Below are positions 54,237-64,000 of a stretch of DNA of 64,000 nt, piece after piece. The stretch spans positions 1-64,000 of the forward strand of contig JAGWTU010000004.1 of the NCBI GenBank assembly GCA_028868825.1, in the 5' to 3' direction. The notes beneath the pieces were generated by a model. It searched no databases and was not told the origin of the DNA. It saw only the letters and a list, made by a program, of their open reading frames with translations. The stretch is from Burkholderiales bacterium. Its GTDB lineage: Bacteria; Pseudomonadota; Gammaproteobacteria; Burkholderiales; Burkholderiaceae_C. The number at the start of each line of letters is the position of its first letter. Position 1 is the first letter of the stretch. The position numbers and the translations under genes are program-made.

Positions 54237-55205
54237 ATGAGTTCTCTGACCGCAGCGCTGTACGGCGCACTCGTCGTCTACCTGGGCGGCTGGTTCCTGA
54301 ATTACTGGACCGGCGACTTCGCCTTCCTGCTGTTCATCCTGACCGTCGTCACGCTGTGCTTCTGGATTGCCGAGCGCTGGCACTTCAAGCCCGCGCGCGA
54401 GGCCGCGGCGACCGAACTCGAACAGCAGGCCGCGCAGCGCCGCGCCGAGCTCGCGCGCCAGGGCATCGAGCGCGTCGACGGCGATGTCCAGGAGGCCAAG
54501 ACCAAGCTGCTGATGCAGCCCTGGTGGCTCGATTGGACGGCCGGACTGTTCCCGGTGATCCTCGTCGTGTTCCTGCTGCGCTCGTTCCTCTTCGAGCCGT
54601 TCAAGATCCCCTCGGGTTCGATGGTGCCGACGCTGCTCGTCGGCGACTTCATCCTCGTCAACAAGTTCCACTACGGCGTGCGGCTGCCGGTGGTCAACAA
54701 GCTGATCATCCCCAACCATGCCGTCGAGCGCGGCGACGTGATGGTGTTCCGCTACCCCGTCGATCCGCGGCTGGACTACATCAAGCGCGTCGTCGGCCTG
54801 CCCGGCGACACCATCGCCTACCTGAACCAGAAGCTGACGATCAACGGCCAGCCGGTGGTCGAGACGCCCAAGGGCGACAACTACGACGACGACAGCATGA
54901 GCTACTCGCCGCTGTTCCAGGAACATTTGGGCAAAGTCGATCACCTCATCCGGGTCGACCCCTCGCGGCCGTCGTTCCTGCGCCCGCGCCCGCCCAACTT
55001 CCCGTATGTCGAGAACTGCCAGTACAGCCCCGAGGGCGTCGTGTGCAAAGTCCCCGCCGGGCATTACTTCATGATGGGCGACAACCGCGACAATTCGGAA
55101 GATTCACGCTACTGGGGCTTCGTCCCCGATGAGAATATCGTCGGCAAGGCGTTTTTCGTCTGGATGAATTTCCACAACCTGGGCCGCATCGGGTCGTTCC
55201 ACTGA
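54237..55205 (+). CDS. lepB: Signal peptidase I (LepB)
   Basis: 322 residues from ATG 54237, 7 bases after lepA. Two N-terminal membrane segments (about 5-22 and 25-42) and a third hydrophobic stretch (about 98-118) precede the catalytic domain. The catalytic Ser is in PSGSMVPTL (about 127) and the Lys in YIKRVVGLPGD (about 182). GDNRDNSEDSRYWGFV is the conserved C-terminal box. It removes signal peptides, including those predicted here for DegP, RseB and the secreted protein. Confidence 0.97.
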   Translation: MSSLTAALYGALVVYLGGWFLNYWTGDFAFLLFILTVVTLCFWIAERWHFKPAREAAATELEQQAAQRRAELARQGIERVDGDVQEAKTKLLMQPWWLDWTAGLFPVILVVFLLRSFLFEPFKIPSGSMVPTLLVGDFILVNKFHYGVRLPVVNKLIIPNHAVERGDVMVFRYPVDPRLDYIKRVVGLPGDTIAYLNQKLTINGQPVVETPKGDNYDDDSMSYSPLFQEHLGKVDHLIRVDPSRPSFLRPRPPNFPYVENCQYSPEGVVCKVPAGHYFMMGDNRDNSEDSRYWGFVPDENIVGKAFFVWMNFHNLGRIGSFH

Positions 55206-55237
55206 CCCGCAGCAGGCCCACCGGCAGGAGACGACAG

Positions 55238-55663
55238 GTGATGAAGCGAGCGATGGTCGCAGCGGCCTCGGTGGGTCCGGTGGCGGGCTTGGCGGCAAGA
55301 AGCGGGGCAGGGCGGCGCGCGCGCCAGGGCGGCGTGACGCTGTTCGGCCTGCTGTTCTGGGCCATCGTCGTCGGCTTCATCGCCTACCTGCTCGTGCGCA
55401 CGCTGCCGACGGTCAACGAGTACCTGACGATCCAGCGCACGATCGACCAGATCGCGAAGACGCAGCCGGCGACGGTTGCCGAGGTGCGCCAGGCCTTCGA
55501 GAAACAGAAGGAGCTCGAGTACTCGATCTCGGCGGTCTCGGGCAGCGACCTGCAGATCACGAAGGAGAACGACCGCGTCGTGATCGGCTTCGCCTACGAC
55601 AAGCTGATCCCGATCTACGGTCCGGTCTACCTGCTGATCAAGTACGAAGGGCGGACCCAATAG
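55238..55663 (+). CDS. DUF4845 membrane protein
   Basis: 141 residues from the GTG at 55238, 7 bases after an AGGAG site; the ATG at 55241 is an alternative. A basic N-terminus (about 1-32) leads to one membrane helix ([22 protein letters not shown], about 32-53) and a soluble domain with [19 protein letters not shown]4845 proteins occur between lepB and rnc in many betaproteobacteria, and their function is unknown. Gene position supports the assignment. Confidence 0.88.
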   Translation: MMKRAMVAAASVGPVAGLAARSGAGRRARQGGVTLFGLLFWAIVVGFIAYLLVRTLPTVNEYLTIQRTIDQIAKTQPATVAEVRQAFEKQKELEYSISAVSGSDLQITKENDRVVIGFAYDKLIPIYGPVYLLIKYEGRTQ

Positions 55664-55665
55664 TC

Positions 55666-56391
55666 ATGGCGGGCGACCCGCGTTCCGCATCGACATTGCT
55701 GCAGGCCCTGCAGCAGCGTCTGGGCTACACGTACACGCGGCCCGAGCTGCTGCGCCGCGCGCTCACGCACCGCAGCTGGGGCGCCGAGCACAACGAGCGG
55801 CTCGAGTTCCTCGGCGATGCGGTGCTCAGCCTGGCCGTCTCGCGCCTGCTCTACGAACGCCTGGCCGACAGCGACGAGGGCGACCTCACGCGCGTGCGCG
55901 CCCACCTCGTGCGCGAGGACAGCCTGCACCGGCTCGCGCTCGCGCTCGGCCTGCCCGAGGTGCTGCGCATGTCCGAGGGCGAGCTGCGCGGCGGCGGCTC
56001 GCAGCGGCCGTCGATCCTCGCCGACGCGGTCGAGGCGCTGATCGGCGCCGTCTTCCTCGACGGCGGCTACGACGCCGCGCATGGCGTCGTGCAGCGCCTG
56101 CTCGGCGAGGTGATCCAGGCCACCGAGGCCGACAACTGGGGCAAGGACGCGAAGACCGAACTCCAGGAATGGCTGCAGGCGCGCCGCGTGCCGGTGCCCG
56201 CCTACACCATCGTCGCCACGCGCGGCCAGGCCCATGCGCAGACCTTCGAGGTCGAATGCGCCGTCGCCACGCTCGGCCTCACCGAACGCGGCCAGGGCCG
56301 CTCGCGCCGCAGCGCCGAGCAGGAAGCGGCGCGGCGCATGCTCGACGCGCTCAAGGCCAGCGACCACCCCGGCGGGCCGCTGCGCTCATGA
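55666..56391 (+). CDS. rnc: Ribonuclease III
   Basis: 241 residues. The RNase III signature is [12 protein letters not shown] (about 43-54), with catalytic acidic residues there and in [11 protein letters not shown] (about 121-131). A dsRNA-binding domain (about 160-230) includes [12 protein letters not shown] and [21 protein letters not shown]. It processes rRNA precursors and double-stranded RNA. The start lies 2 bases after DUF4845 and it overlaps era by 4 bases. Confidence 0.97.
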   Translation: MAGDPRSASTLLQALQQRLGYTYTRPELLRRALTHRSWGAEHNERLEFLGDAVLSLAVSRLLYERLADSDEGDLTRVRAHLVREDSLHRLALALGLPEVLRMSEGELRGGGSQRPSILADAVEALIGAVFLDGGYDAAHGVVQRLLGEVIQATEADNWGKDAKTELQEWLQARRVPVPAYTIVATRGQAHAQTFEVECAVATLGLTERGQGRSRRSAEQEAARRMLDALKASDHPGGPLRS

Positions 56392-57284
56392 ACGACGAAA
56401 CCACACCCCAACGCTGCGGCCTGGTCGCCATCGTCGGCCGCCCCAACGTCGGCAAGAGCACGCTGCTCAATGCGCTCGTCGGGCAGAAGATCAGCATCAC
56501 CTCGAACAAGGCGCAGACGACGCGCCACCGCATCACCGGCATCCGCACGCAGGGCGCGGCGCAGTTCGTCTTCGTCGACACGCCGGGCTTCCAGGTCAAG
56601 CATGCGACGGCGCTGAACCGCAACCTCAACCGCACCGTGCTGTCGTCGCTGGCCGATGTCGACGTCGTGCTCTTCCTCGTCGAGGCCGGCCGCTTCGGCG
56701 CGCCCGATGCGAAGGTGCTGGCACTGCTGCCCGAGGACAAGCCGGTGCTGCTGATCGCCAACAAGCTCGACCACCTGGCGCGGCGCCAGGACGTGCTGCC
56801 CTGGTTGCAGCAGATGCAGGCCAGGCGCGCGTTCACCGAGTTCGTGCCGATGTCGGCGACGCGCGAGGCCGATGTCGAGCGCCTGCTGGCCATCGTCGAG
56901 CCGCATCTGCCGCTGCAGCCCTGGCTCTACGAGGAAGACGCGCTGACCGACCGCAGCGAGCGCTTCCTGGCCGGCGAGATCGTGCGCGAGAAGCTGTTCC
57001 GCCTCACCGGCGACGAACTGCCGTACAGCGCCACCGTCGTCATCGACAGCTTCACCGAGGAGGGCGAGCTGCGCAAGATAGCCGCGACCATCGTCGTCGA
57101 GCGCGACGCCCACAAGGGCATGGTCATCGGCGAGGGCGGCGAACGGCTCAAGCGCATCGGCAGCGAGGCGCGCCAGGATCTCGAGCGCCTGTGGGGCGCC
57201 AAGGTCTTCCTCGAGCTCTGGGTCAAGGTGCGTTCGGGCTGGGCCGACGACGAGGCCCATCTGCGCTCGTATGGCTACGAGTAG
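56388..57284 (+). CDS. era: GTPase Era
   Basis: 298 residues, ATGA overlap with rnc. G1 is [12 protein letters not shown] (about 16-27), G3 DTPGF (about 64-68) and G4 NKLD (about 125-128). The C-terminal KH domain (about 205-290) contains [16 protein letters not shown]. It binds 16S rRNA and helps 30S maturation. It overlaps recO by 14 bases. Confidence 0.97.
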   Translation: MNDETTPQRCGLVAIVGRPNVGKSTLLNALVGQKISITSNKAQTTRHRITGIRTQGAAQFVFVDTPGFQVKHATALNRNLNRTVLSSLADVDVVLFLVEAGRFGAPDAKVLALLPEDKPVLLIANKLDHLARRQDVLPWLQQMQARRAFTEFVPMSATREADVERLLAIVEPHLPLQPWLYEEDALTDRSERFLAGEIVREKLFRLTGDELPYSATVVIDSFTEEGELRKIAATIVVERDAHKGMVIGEGGERLKRIGSEARQDLERLWGAKVFLELWVKVRSGWADDEAHLRSYGYE

Positions 57285-58028
57285 ACCTGCGCAAGGTCAG
57301 CTGCTCGCCTACGTTTTGCACCGCTACGACTGGAGCGAATCCAGTCTCATCGTCGAGCTCTACACACGCGCGCTGGGTCGCGTCGTCGTCGCCGCCAAGG
57401 GCGCGAAGCGGCCGACCTCGAACTTCCGTCCGGTGCTGCTGCCGTTCCAGCCGCTGCACATCGGGCTCGGCCGCACGCCGGCCGACGAGAGTTCCGAGAT
57501 CCACACGCTGCGCAGTGCCGAATGGGTCGGCGGCGCGCCGCTGCTGCCGGCGGCAGCGATGTTCCCGGCCTACTACCTGAACGAGCTGCTGCTGAAGATG
57601 CTGGCGCGCCAGGATCCGCATCCGCGGCTCTTCGACGCCTATGCCGCGGCACTCGTCGCGCTGGCCGCCAACGCCGACGAGGTCGCGATGCTGCGCGCCT
57701 TCGAGCTCATGCTGCTGCGCGAACTCGGCTGGCTGCCCGAGCTGGCGCAGGTGACGGTCAGCGGCGAGCCGCTGCGCGCTGCAGGCCGCTACGCGCTGCA
57801 GCCCGAGTCGGGACTCGTCGCCCACGCCTCAGGACTGCCGGGCGCGGCCTGGATCGCGGTCGAGGCCGCGCTCGCGCATGGCAGCCCGGCGGCTCTGCGC
57901 GCGGCCTGTGCGCCGATCGAGCCGGGTTTGCGGGCAGCGCTGCGCGCGCTGCTTCACTATCATCTCGGGTCCGCTGTGCTGCGCACGCGCCAGGTCTGGC
58001 AGGGCGTGCAGCGCTTGAGCGAAATCCG

Positions 58029-58032
<4 letters not shown>
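57271..58032 (+). CDS. recO: DNA repair protein RecO
   Basis: 253 residues. It starts inside the end of era and has an N-terminal OB fold ([37 protein letters not shown], about 11-47) and a helical C-terminal region with [14 protein letters not shown] and [10 protein letters not shown]. RecO loads RecA with RecR in gap repair. The zinc cysteines of some RecO proteins are absent. It overlaps pdxJ by 4 bases. Confidence 0.93.
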
Positions 58033-58801
<769 letters not shown>

Positions 58802-58805
<4 letters not shown>

Positions 58806-59206
58806 TCGTCGGCATCGGCACCGATCTCTGCGACATCCGACGCATGGCGGCGACGATGGCGCGGCGCGGCGACCGCTTCGCCGAGCGCGTGCTCGGACCG
58901 GCCGAGATCGAGGTCTTCCGCGCCCGCCGCGAGCGCGCGCCGGCACGCGGCCTGCGGTATCTGGCGACGCGCTTCTCGGCCAAGGAGGCCTTCTCGAAGG
59001 CGATCGGCCTGGGCATCCGCTGGCCGATGACCTGGCGCGCCTGCGAGATCCTCAACGAGCCCGGCGGCAAGCCGGTGCTGCGGCTGTCGGGCGAACTCGC
59101 GCAATGGTTCGAGCGCCAGGGTCTCGTCGGCCATGTCAGCGTCAGCGACGAAACCGATTACGCGACCTCGGTCGTCGTCGTCGAAACCCGGGGCCCCGCG
59201 TCTTGA
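58802..59206 (+). CDS. acpS: Holo-ACP synthase (AcpS)
   Basis: 134 residues. [15 protein letters not shown] (1-15, with the Mg-binding Asp) and [16 protein letters not shown] (about 57-72) are the two AcpS motifs. It adds 4'-phosphopantetheine to the ACP encoded at 46109. The ATGA overlap with pdxJ and TTGA overlap with nagZ tie it into the operon. Confidence 0.96.
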
Positions 59207-60267
59207 ATCCGCATCCGATCCGCACCTCGCCCGTCGTCATCGACATCCCCGGCACCGCGCTGACCGCGGCCGACCGGCGCCGCATCCGCCATCCGCTGAC
59301 CGGCGGGCTGATCCTGTTCGCGCGCAATTTCGAGGATCGGCGCCAGCTCACCGAACTCGCCGCGGCGGTGAAGAAACTCCGCCCCGACCTGCTGATCTGC
59401 GTCGACCACGAGGGCGGCCGCGTGCAGCGCTTTCGCAGCGACGGCTTCACCGCGCTGCCGGCGATGCGCACGCTGGGCGAGCAATGGCAGCGCGAGCCAC
59501 TGGCGGCGACCGACGCCGCGACCGCGCTCGGCCTCGTCCTCGCGGCCGAGCTGCGCGCCTGCGGCGTCGACCTCAGCTTCGCGCCCGTGCTCGACCTCGA
59601 CCATGGCGCCAGCAGCGTCATCGGCGACCGTGCCTTCCACCGCGATCCGCGCGTCGTCGCGCTGCTCGCCAAGAGCGTCATCCACGGCATGCTGCGCGCC
59701 GGCATGGCCTGCTGCGGCAAGCATTTCCCGGGGCATGGCCATGTCGCCGCCGACAGCCACCACGAGGTGCCCATCGATCGCCGCGGCCTCAAGGCCATCC
59801 TCGACGATGACGCGCGGCCCTACGACTGGCTCAGCACGGCGCTCGCGGCGGTGATGCCGGCGCATGTCGTCTATCCGCGCGTCGACCGTCGCCCGGCCGG
59901 CTTCTCGGCCCGCTGGCTGCAGGAGATCCTGCGCGGCCGCTTCGGCTTTTGCGGCGCGATCTTCAGCGACGACCTCGGCATGGAGGGCGCGCGCCATCTC
60001 GAAGGCAGCCTGCTCGCGCCGGTCGAGGCGGCGACGCTGGCGCTCGAGGCCGGCTGCGACATGGTGCTGCTGTGCAACCCGGCCGACGGCAGCGTCGTCG
60101 ATGAACTGCTGGCCGGGCTCGAGCGTGCCGCCGCCGAAGACCGCTGGCATCCCGATCCCGAGAGCGAGGTGCGGCGTCTGGCGCTGCTGCCGCAGACGGC
60201 GCCGCTGGCCTGGGACGAGCTGATGCACGACCCGGCCTACCAGCACGCGCTCGAGCGCTTGCCATGA
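59203..60267 (+). CDS. nagZ: Beta-N-acetylhexosaminidase NagZ (GH3)
   Basis: 354 residues if translation starts at the TTG at 59203, which overlaps the acpS stop (TTGA). No ATG lies near, and the residues after the TTG ([20 protein letters not shown]) match the NagZ N-terminus. [12 protein letters not shown] (about 66-77), [14 protein letters not shown] (about 173-186, with the catalytic His/Asp loop) and SDDLGMEGA (about 255-263, nucleophile Asp) are clear. It recycles peptidoglycan by releasing GlcNAc from anhydromuropeptides. Confidence 0.94.
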   Translation: MNPHPIRTSPVVIDIPGTALTAADRRRIRHPLTGGLILFARNFEDRRQLTELAAAVKKLRPDLLICVDHEGGRVQRFRSDGFTALPAMRTLGEQWQREPLAATDAATALGLVLAAELRACGVDLSFAPVLDLDHGASSVIGDRAFHRDPRVVALLAKSVIHGMLRAGMACCGKHFPGHGHVAADSHHEVPIDRRGLKAILDDDARPYDWLSTALAAVMPAHVVYPRVDRRPAGFSARWLQEILRGRFGFCGAIFSDDLGMEGARHLEGSLLAPVEAATLALEAGCDMVLLCNPADGSVVDELLAGLERAAAEDRWHPDPESEVRRLALLPQTAPLAWDELMHDPAYQHALERLP

Positions 60268-61298
60268 ACACCAGCGCCGCCGAGAAGAAGCGGCTGCAGA
60301 TGGCCGACATCGCGCGCCTGGCCGGCGTCTCGGTCTCGACCGTGTCGCGCGCGCTCAGCGGCAGTCCGCTCGTCAGCAAGGAGACGCGCGAGCGCGTCGA
60401 GGAGCTGGCGCGCTCGCTCGACTACGCGATCAACGTCGGCGCGCAGAACCTGCGGCTGAAGAACAACCGCACGATCGCCGTCGTGATCCCCTACGACAAG
60501 GTCTCGCGCCAGCATATCTCCGACCCCTTCTTCCTCGCCATGGTCGGCAGCCTGGCCGATGCGCTGACCGAGCGCGGCTTCGACATGCTGCTCTCGCGCG
60601 TCGATGCCGAGAGTCTCGACGCCGCGGCGCGGGTGATCGGCTCGGGGGTGGCGATCGGCGTCATCCTGATCGGCCAGTGGCGCCATCACGACCAGCTCAA
60701 CCGGCTCGCCGCGCGCAAGCTGCCGTTCGTCGTCTGGGGGACGCAGATCGCGCAGCAGCTGTACTGCACCGTCGGCGGCGACAACCAGGGCGGCGGCCTC
60801 GCGGCGACGCGCCATCTGCTCGGGCAGGGCGCGCGCCGCATCGTCTTCGTCGGCGACCATCAGCTGCCCGAGGTCGAGCAGCGCTACCAGGGCTATCGCG
60901 ACGCGCTCGCCGCTGCCGGTGTCGCGCTCGACCCCGCGCTCGTGCTGCCGGTGCCTTTCGACGCCGACCAGGCGCGCGCCGCGGTGATGCAGCTGTGCCG
61001 CAGCGGCACGGCCTTCGATGCGGTGTTCGCCTGCAGCGACGTGCTGGCGGCGGCGACGATGCAGGTGCTGCACCAATGCGGCCGCGCCGTCCCCGACGAG
61101 GTCGGCGTCGTCGGCTACGACGACATCAGCTGGGCCAGCCATGCGAGCCCGCCGCTGACCACCGTGCGCCAGCCTATCGAACGCGCCGGGCTCGAACTCG
61201 TCGATGCGCTGCTGCGCATCATCGACGGCGAGACGGTGCCGCCGCGGACGTTGCCGGTGGAGCTGGTGGTGCGCGAAAGTACGCGACACCGAGGCTGA
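60264..61298 (+). CDS. LacI/GalR-family transcriptional regulator
   Basis: 344 residues, ATGA overlap with nagZ. The N-terminal HTH reads MADIARLAGVSVSTVSRALSGSPLVS (about 13-38) with the hinge helix after it. The periplasmic-binding-protein-like core (about 65-340) has AVFACSDVLAAATMQ and VGVVGYDDISWASHASPPLTTVRQP. The ligand is probably a sugar; coupling to nagZ makes an amino-sugar metabolite a reasonable guess. It ends 50 bases before the convergent rne gene. Confidence 0.93.
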   Translation: MNTSAAEKKRLQMADIARLAGVSVSTVSRALSGSPLVSKETRERVEELARSLDYAINVGAQNLRLKNNRTIAVVIPYDKVSRQHISDPFFLAMVGSLADALTERGFDMLLSRVDAESLDAAARVIGSGVAIGVILIGQWRHHDQLNRLAARKLPFVVWGTQIAQQLYCTVGGDNQGGGLAATRHLLGQGARRIVFVGDHQLPEVEQRYQGYRDALAAAGVALDPALVLPVPFDADQARAAVMQLCRSGTAFDAVFACSDVLAAATMQVLHQCGRAVPDEVGVVGYDDISWASHASPPLTTVRQPIERAGLELVDALLRIIDGETVPPRTLPVELVVRESTRHRG

Positions 61299-61314
61299 GC
61301 CGCGGGATCCAGCC

Positions 61315-61338
61315 GTGCAAGGCCTTGCGGCCTTGCAC
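61315..61338. repeat. 10-bp hairpin between lacI-type gene and rne
   Basis: GTGCAAGGCC, loop TTGC, GGCCTTGCAC. The first arm plus loop also contains the palindrome GCAAGGCCTTGC (61317-61328). It lies between two convergent genes and may serve both as a terminator, though neither strand has a T-tract. An operator for the LacI-type protein is less likely at this position. Confidence 0.55.
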
Positions 61339-61347
61339 CGTGCGGGC

Positions 61348-64000
61348 TCAGACAGCAGTGGCGGTCTGGTGGTCGAAGGGCAGCTTGAGCTGCGACAGGT
61401 CCTTGCGCGTCTCGACGAGCACCAACGGGCCCTCGTCGATGACGACGGGCGGGCGCGGCTCGCGCGGCACGCGGATGGGAGCCGGCTCGGCCGCCATCGC
61501 GGCCTGCACGGCGCGGATCTTCTCGGCGTCCGAGTTCACCCATTCGAGGCCCGCGCCGGCGGCCAGCGATTGCAGCTGGTCCAGCGGCAGCGCGTAGGGC
61601 TCGACGACGACGGGTGCGGCCGCGCGCGGCACCGGCGCCGCGGCGGGTGCCGGGGCCGGTGCGGCAGCGGCGATCGGCGTCGGCACGACGGCCGCGACCG
61701 GTTCGACCTTCGGCTCGGTTACCGGCGCGATCACCGGCGCCATCACCGGCGCAACAGCGGGGCGATGGTCGTGTTCGACTTCCTCGGCCGCGATGGCGGC
61801 GACGACGACGCCGGCGCCCGCTTCGGCGGCACCGGATTCGGCTTCGCCGTCGCGCGGTGCCTCGTCGCGTCCTTCGCGATTGCGGTCGCGTCCGCCACGG
61901 CCGCGGCGGCGGCCGCGTTCGCGCTCACCACCCTCGGTCGGTGCGGCGGCTTCGCCCTCGGCTGCGGGCGCAGCTTCCGTGGTGACGGTGGCCTCGCCAC
62001 CCTCGACCGGCGCCGCAGCTTCCTCGGTGCGTCCTTCACCGCGGTCGCGGCCACCGCGACGGCGGCGGCGGCGGCCATCGCCGCGCTCGCCGTCGGGGCG
62101 ATCGCCCTCGGCCGCTTCACCGCCCGGCGTCGAATCGACGAAGGCCTGGGGCTGTGCGCTGGCCGACGTTTCCTCGGCGCGCGGTGCACGCTCGGGGCGC
62201 GGACCGCGACGGCCTTCGCCGCGCGGCGCGCGCTCGTCGCGCTCGGCGCCCGGCGCCGCTTCGGCGGCGACTTCGGTGCGGCGGCCTTCGCCGCGACCTT
62301 CGCGCTGACCTTCACCGCGGCCTTCGCCTCGTCCTTCACCGCGGCCCTCGCCACGATCACCGCGACCTTCGCCGCGTCCACCGCGGCCACCATCGCGTCC
62401 ACCGCGGGGTCCGCGGTCGCCGCCACGGCCACCGCGTTCGCCACGCTCGCCGCGTTCGCCCCGCTCACCGCGCCGGCCATCGCCGCGCTTTTCGGGAGCA
62501 CCGGCAGCCGCTGCCACGGCCGAAGCCGCAGCGGGCAGGGCCGGTGCCGGCGCCGGCGCCGGCGTGCCGCCGCCGAACAGGCTCTTGACCCAGCCGAAGA
62601 AGCCGCCGCCTGCCGCCGCGGTAGCCACCGCCACCGGTGCCGCCATCGGTGCCGGGGCGGGTGCAGCCACCGGCGCCACGGCCACCGGCGCGGGCGCCGG
62701 TGCCGGCGGCGCCGGCTGGTCGGGCAGCACGCCCTTGATGATCGGCTCCTGCTTGGGCTTGGCCTTCTCGCGCCGCGTGATCCCGACCTCGTCCTCGGGC
62801 TCCTCGATCATCGTGTAGCTGGCCTGCAGGTTCTCCAGCCGCGGGTCGTCGTGGCGCAGGCGCTCGAGCTTGTAGTTCGGCGTCTCGAGATGCTTGTTCG
62901 GCACCAGCAGCACGGTCACGCGCTGCTTCAGTTCGATCTTCGTGATCTCGGTGCGCTTCTCGTTGAGCAGGAAGCTCGTCACCTCGACCGGCACCTGCAC
63001 ATGGACGGCGGCCGTGTTCTCCTTCAGCGCCTCCTCCTGGATGATGCGCAGGATCTGCAACGCCGAGCTTTCGGTGTCGCGGATGTGGCCGGTGCCGTTG
63101 CAACGCGGGCAGGTGATGTGGTTGCCTTCGCTGAGCGCCGGGCGCAGGCGCTGGCGGCTGAGTTCGAGCAGGCCGAACTTGCTGATCGAGCTGAACTGCA
63201 CCCGCGCACGGTCGAAGCGCAGCGCGTCGCGCAGCCGGGTCTCGACCTCGCGGCGGTTCTTGCTTTCCTCCATGTCGATGAAGTCGACGACGATCAGGCC
63301 GCCGAGGTCGCGCAGCCGCATCTGGCGCGCGATCTCGTCGGCGGCTTCCAGGTTGGTGCGGGTGGCGGTCTCCTCGATGTCGCTGCCGCGCGTGGCGCGC
63401 GCCGAGTTGACGTCGACGCTGACGAGCGCCTCGGTGTGGTCGATGACGATCGCGCCGCCGCTGGGCAGGTTCACCGTGCGGGAGAACGCGGTCTCGATCT
63501 GGTGCTCGATCTGGAAGCGGCTGAACAGCGCCGCGTCGTCGCGGTAGCGCTTCACGCGATTGGCCGTCTCCGGCATCACGTGGTTCATGAACTGCTGCGC
63601 CTGCTCGAAGATATCGTCGGTATCGATCAATATCTCGCCGATGTCGGACGTGAAGTAGTCGCGGATCGCGCGGATCACGAGGCTGCTTTCCTGGTAGATC
63701 AGGAAGGCGCCCTTGCCGGCCTTGGACGCGCCGTCGATGGCGGTCCACAGCTTGAGCATGTAGTTCAGGTCCCATTGCAGCTCGGCCGCGCTGCGGCCGA
63801 TGCCGGCGGTGCGGGCGATCAGGCTCATGCCCTTGGGGTACTCGAGCTGCTCGAGGTTGTCCTTGAGCTCCTCGCGGTCCTCGCCCTCGATGCGCCGGCT
63901 GACGCCGCCGCCGCGCGGGTTGTTGGGCATCAGCACGAGGTAGCGGCCGGCCAGGCTGACGAAGGTGGTCAGCGCCGCGCCCTTGTTGCCGCGCTCTTCC
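61348..64000 (-). CDS. rne: Ribonuclease E (5' partial)
   Basis: The gene runs off the right edge; the visible 883 residues begin [27 protein letters not shown], just after the S1 domain. [24 protein letters not shown] carries catalytic acidic residues, and CPRCNGTG is the zinc-link that holds the tetramer. The last ~500 residues are disordered: an Ala/Pro-rich part, a long Arg/Gly/Glu repeat (encoded at about 62290-62480), then Ala/Glu/Arg-rich sequence and a conserved C-terminal block ([21 protein letters not shown]). It is the main endoribonuclease and scaffold for RNA decay. Confidence 0.95.
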   Translation of the reverse strand, partial: EERGNKGAALTTFVSLAGRYLVLMPNNPRGGGVSRRIEGEDREELKDNLEQLEYPKGMSLIARTAGIGRSAAELQWDLNYMLKLWTAIDGASKAGKGAFLIYQESSLVIRAIRDYFTSDIGEILIDTDDIFEQAQQFMNHVMPETANRVKRYRDDAALFSRFQIEHQIETAFSRTVNLPSGGAIVIDHTEALVSVDVNSARATRGSDIEETATRTNLEAADEIARQMRLRDLGGLIVVDFIDMEESKNRREVETRLRDALRFDRARVQFSSISKFGLLELSRQRLRPALSEGNHITCPRCNGTGHIRDTESSALQILRIIQEEALKENTAAVHVQVPVEVTSFLLNEKRTEITKIELKQRVTVLLVPNKHLETPNYKLERLRHDDPRLENLQASYTMIEEPEDEVGITRREKAKPKQEPIIKGVLPDQPAPPAPAPAPVAVAPVAAPAPAPMAAPVAVATAAAGGGFFGWVKSLFGGGTPAPAPAPALPAAASAVAAAAGAPEKRGDGRRGERGERGERGERGGRGGDRGPRGGRDGGRGGRGEGRGDRGEGRGEGRGEGRGEGQREGRGEGRRTEVAAEAAPGAERDERAPRGEGRRGPRPERAPRAEETSASAQPQAFVDSTPGGEAAEGDRPDGERGDGRRRRRRGGRDRGEGRTEEAAAPVEGGEATVTTEAAPAAEGEAAAPTEGGERERGRRRGRGGRDRNREGRDEAPRDGEAESGAAEAGAGVVVAAIAAEEVEHDHRPAVAPVMAPVIAPVTEPKVEPVAAVVPTPIAAAAPAPAPAAAPVPRAAAPVVVEPYALPLDQLQSLAAGAGLEWVNSDAEKIRAVQAAMAAEPAPIRVPREPRPPVVIDEGPLVLVETRKDLSQLKLPFDHQTATAV

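Noticed and set aside
62280..62490. Repeated DNA that could suggest a CRISPR array or minisatellite
   Set aside because: The units are short, in phase with the rne reading frame and encode Arg/Gly/Glu repeats; there are no unique spacers.

Overview
The window looks like chromosomal DNA of a high-GC betaproteobacterium of the Burkholderiales (Rubrivivax/Leptothrix/Roseateles type). The reasons are the strong G/C bias at codon third positions and the gene order rpmF-plsX-fabH-fabD-fabG-acpP-fabF-rpoE-rseA-rseB-degP-lepA-lepB-rnc-era-recO-pdxJ-acpS-nagZ, ending next to rne. This assignment is inference from gene order and composition; no marker gene or rRNA is present.

Region 1 (1-5.4 kb, + strand) is the end of a glycan locus. 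It holds a DegT-type sugar aminotransferase (cut by the window edge), a small PglC-type phosphoglycosyl transferase, a DUF4143 AAA ATPase inserted between glycan genes, a long WbpM/PglF-type UDP-sugar 4,6-dehydratase and a GNAT acetyltransferase.

Region 2 (5.4-20.6 kb, - strand) is a complete-looking type II secretion operon read from high to low coordinates: gspF-G-H-I-J-K-L-M, a small GspC-like gene and gspD. Next comes a gene for a 551-residue Ser/Thr/Asn-rich exported protein with its own promoter and a strong terminator, then gspE, then a TPR/O-GlcNAc-transferase-like glycosyltransferase. No gspO (prepilin peptidase) is present.

Region 3 (20.6-37.0 kb, - strand) is a polysaccharide cluster running into the secretion operon. 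From its promoter end it encodes an SLBB outer-membrane export protein, a Wzz-like chain-length protein, a methyltransferase, a flippase, WecB, a glycosyltransferase, an unknown 286-residue protein, a Wzy-like membrane protein, an FkbM methyltransferase, a sugar epimerase, a second flippase, two hexapeptide acyltransferases with a coupled 41-codon ORF between them, and GT2 and GT4 glycosyltransferases. Most neighbours overlap by 4 bases or lie within 25 bases, so they are probably co-transcribed. A WecA/MraY-type phosphoglycosyl transferase starts divergently at 37.2 kb.

Region 4 (37.2-64 kb) is housekeeping: an RhlE-type helicase, a tetrapyrrole-methylase-family methyltransferase and a Maf pyrophosphatase (- strand), then a long + strand series for the ribosome, fatty-acid synthesis, the sigma-E envelope-stress module and the lepA-to-nagZ operon, to which a LacI-type regulator is coupled. 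The - strand rne gene converges on it and is cut at the right edge. The degP-lepA gap (546 bp) holds several inverted repeats and a promoter-like hexamer followed by a textbook intrinsic terminator, which could produce a small RNA of about 65 nt or act as a lepA leader. No tRNA, rRNA, CRISPR array, insertion sequence or phage gene was seen.
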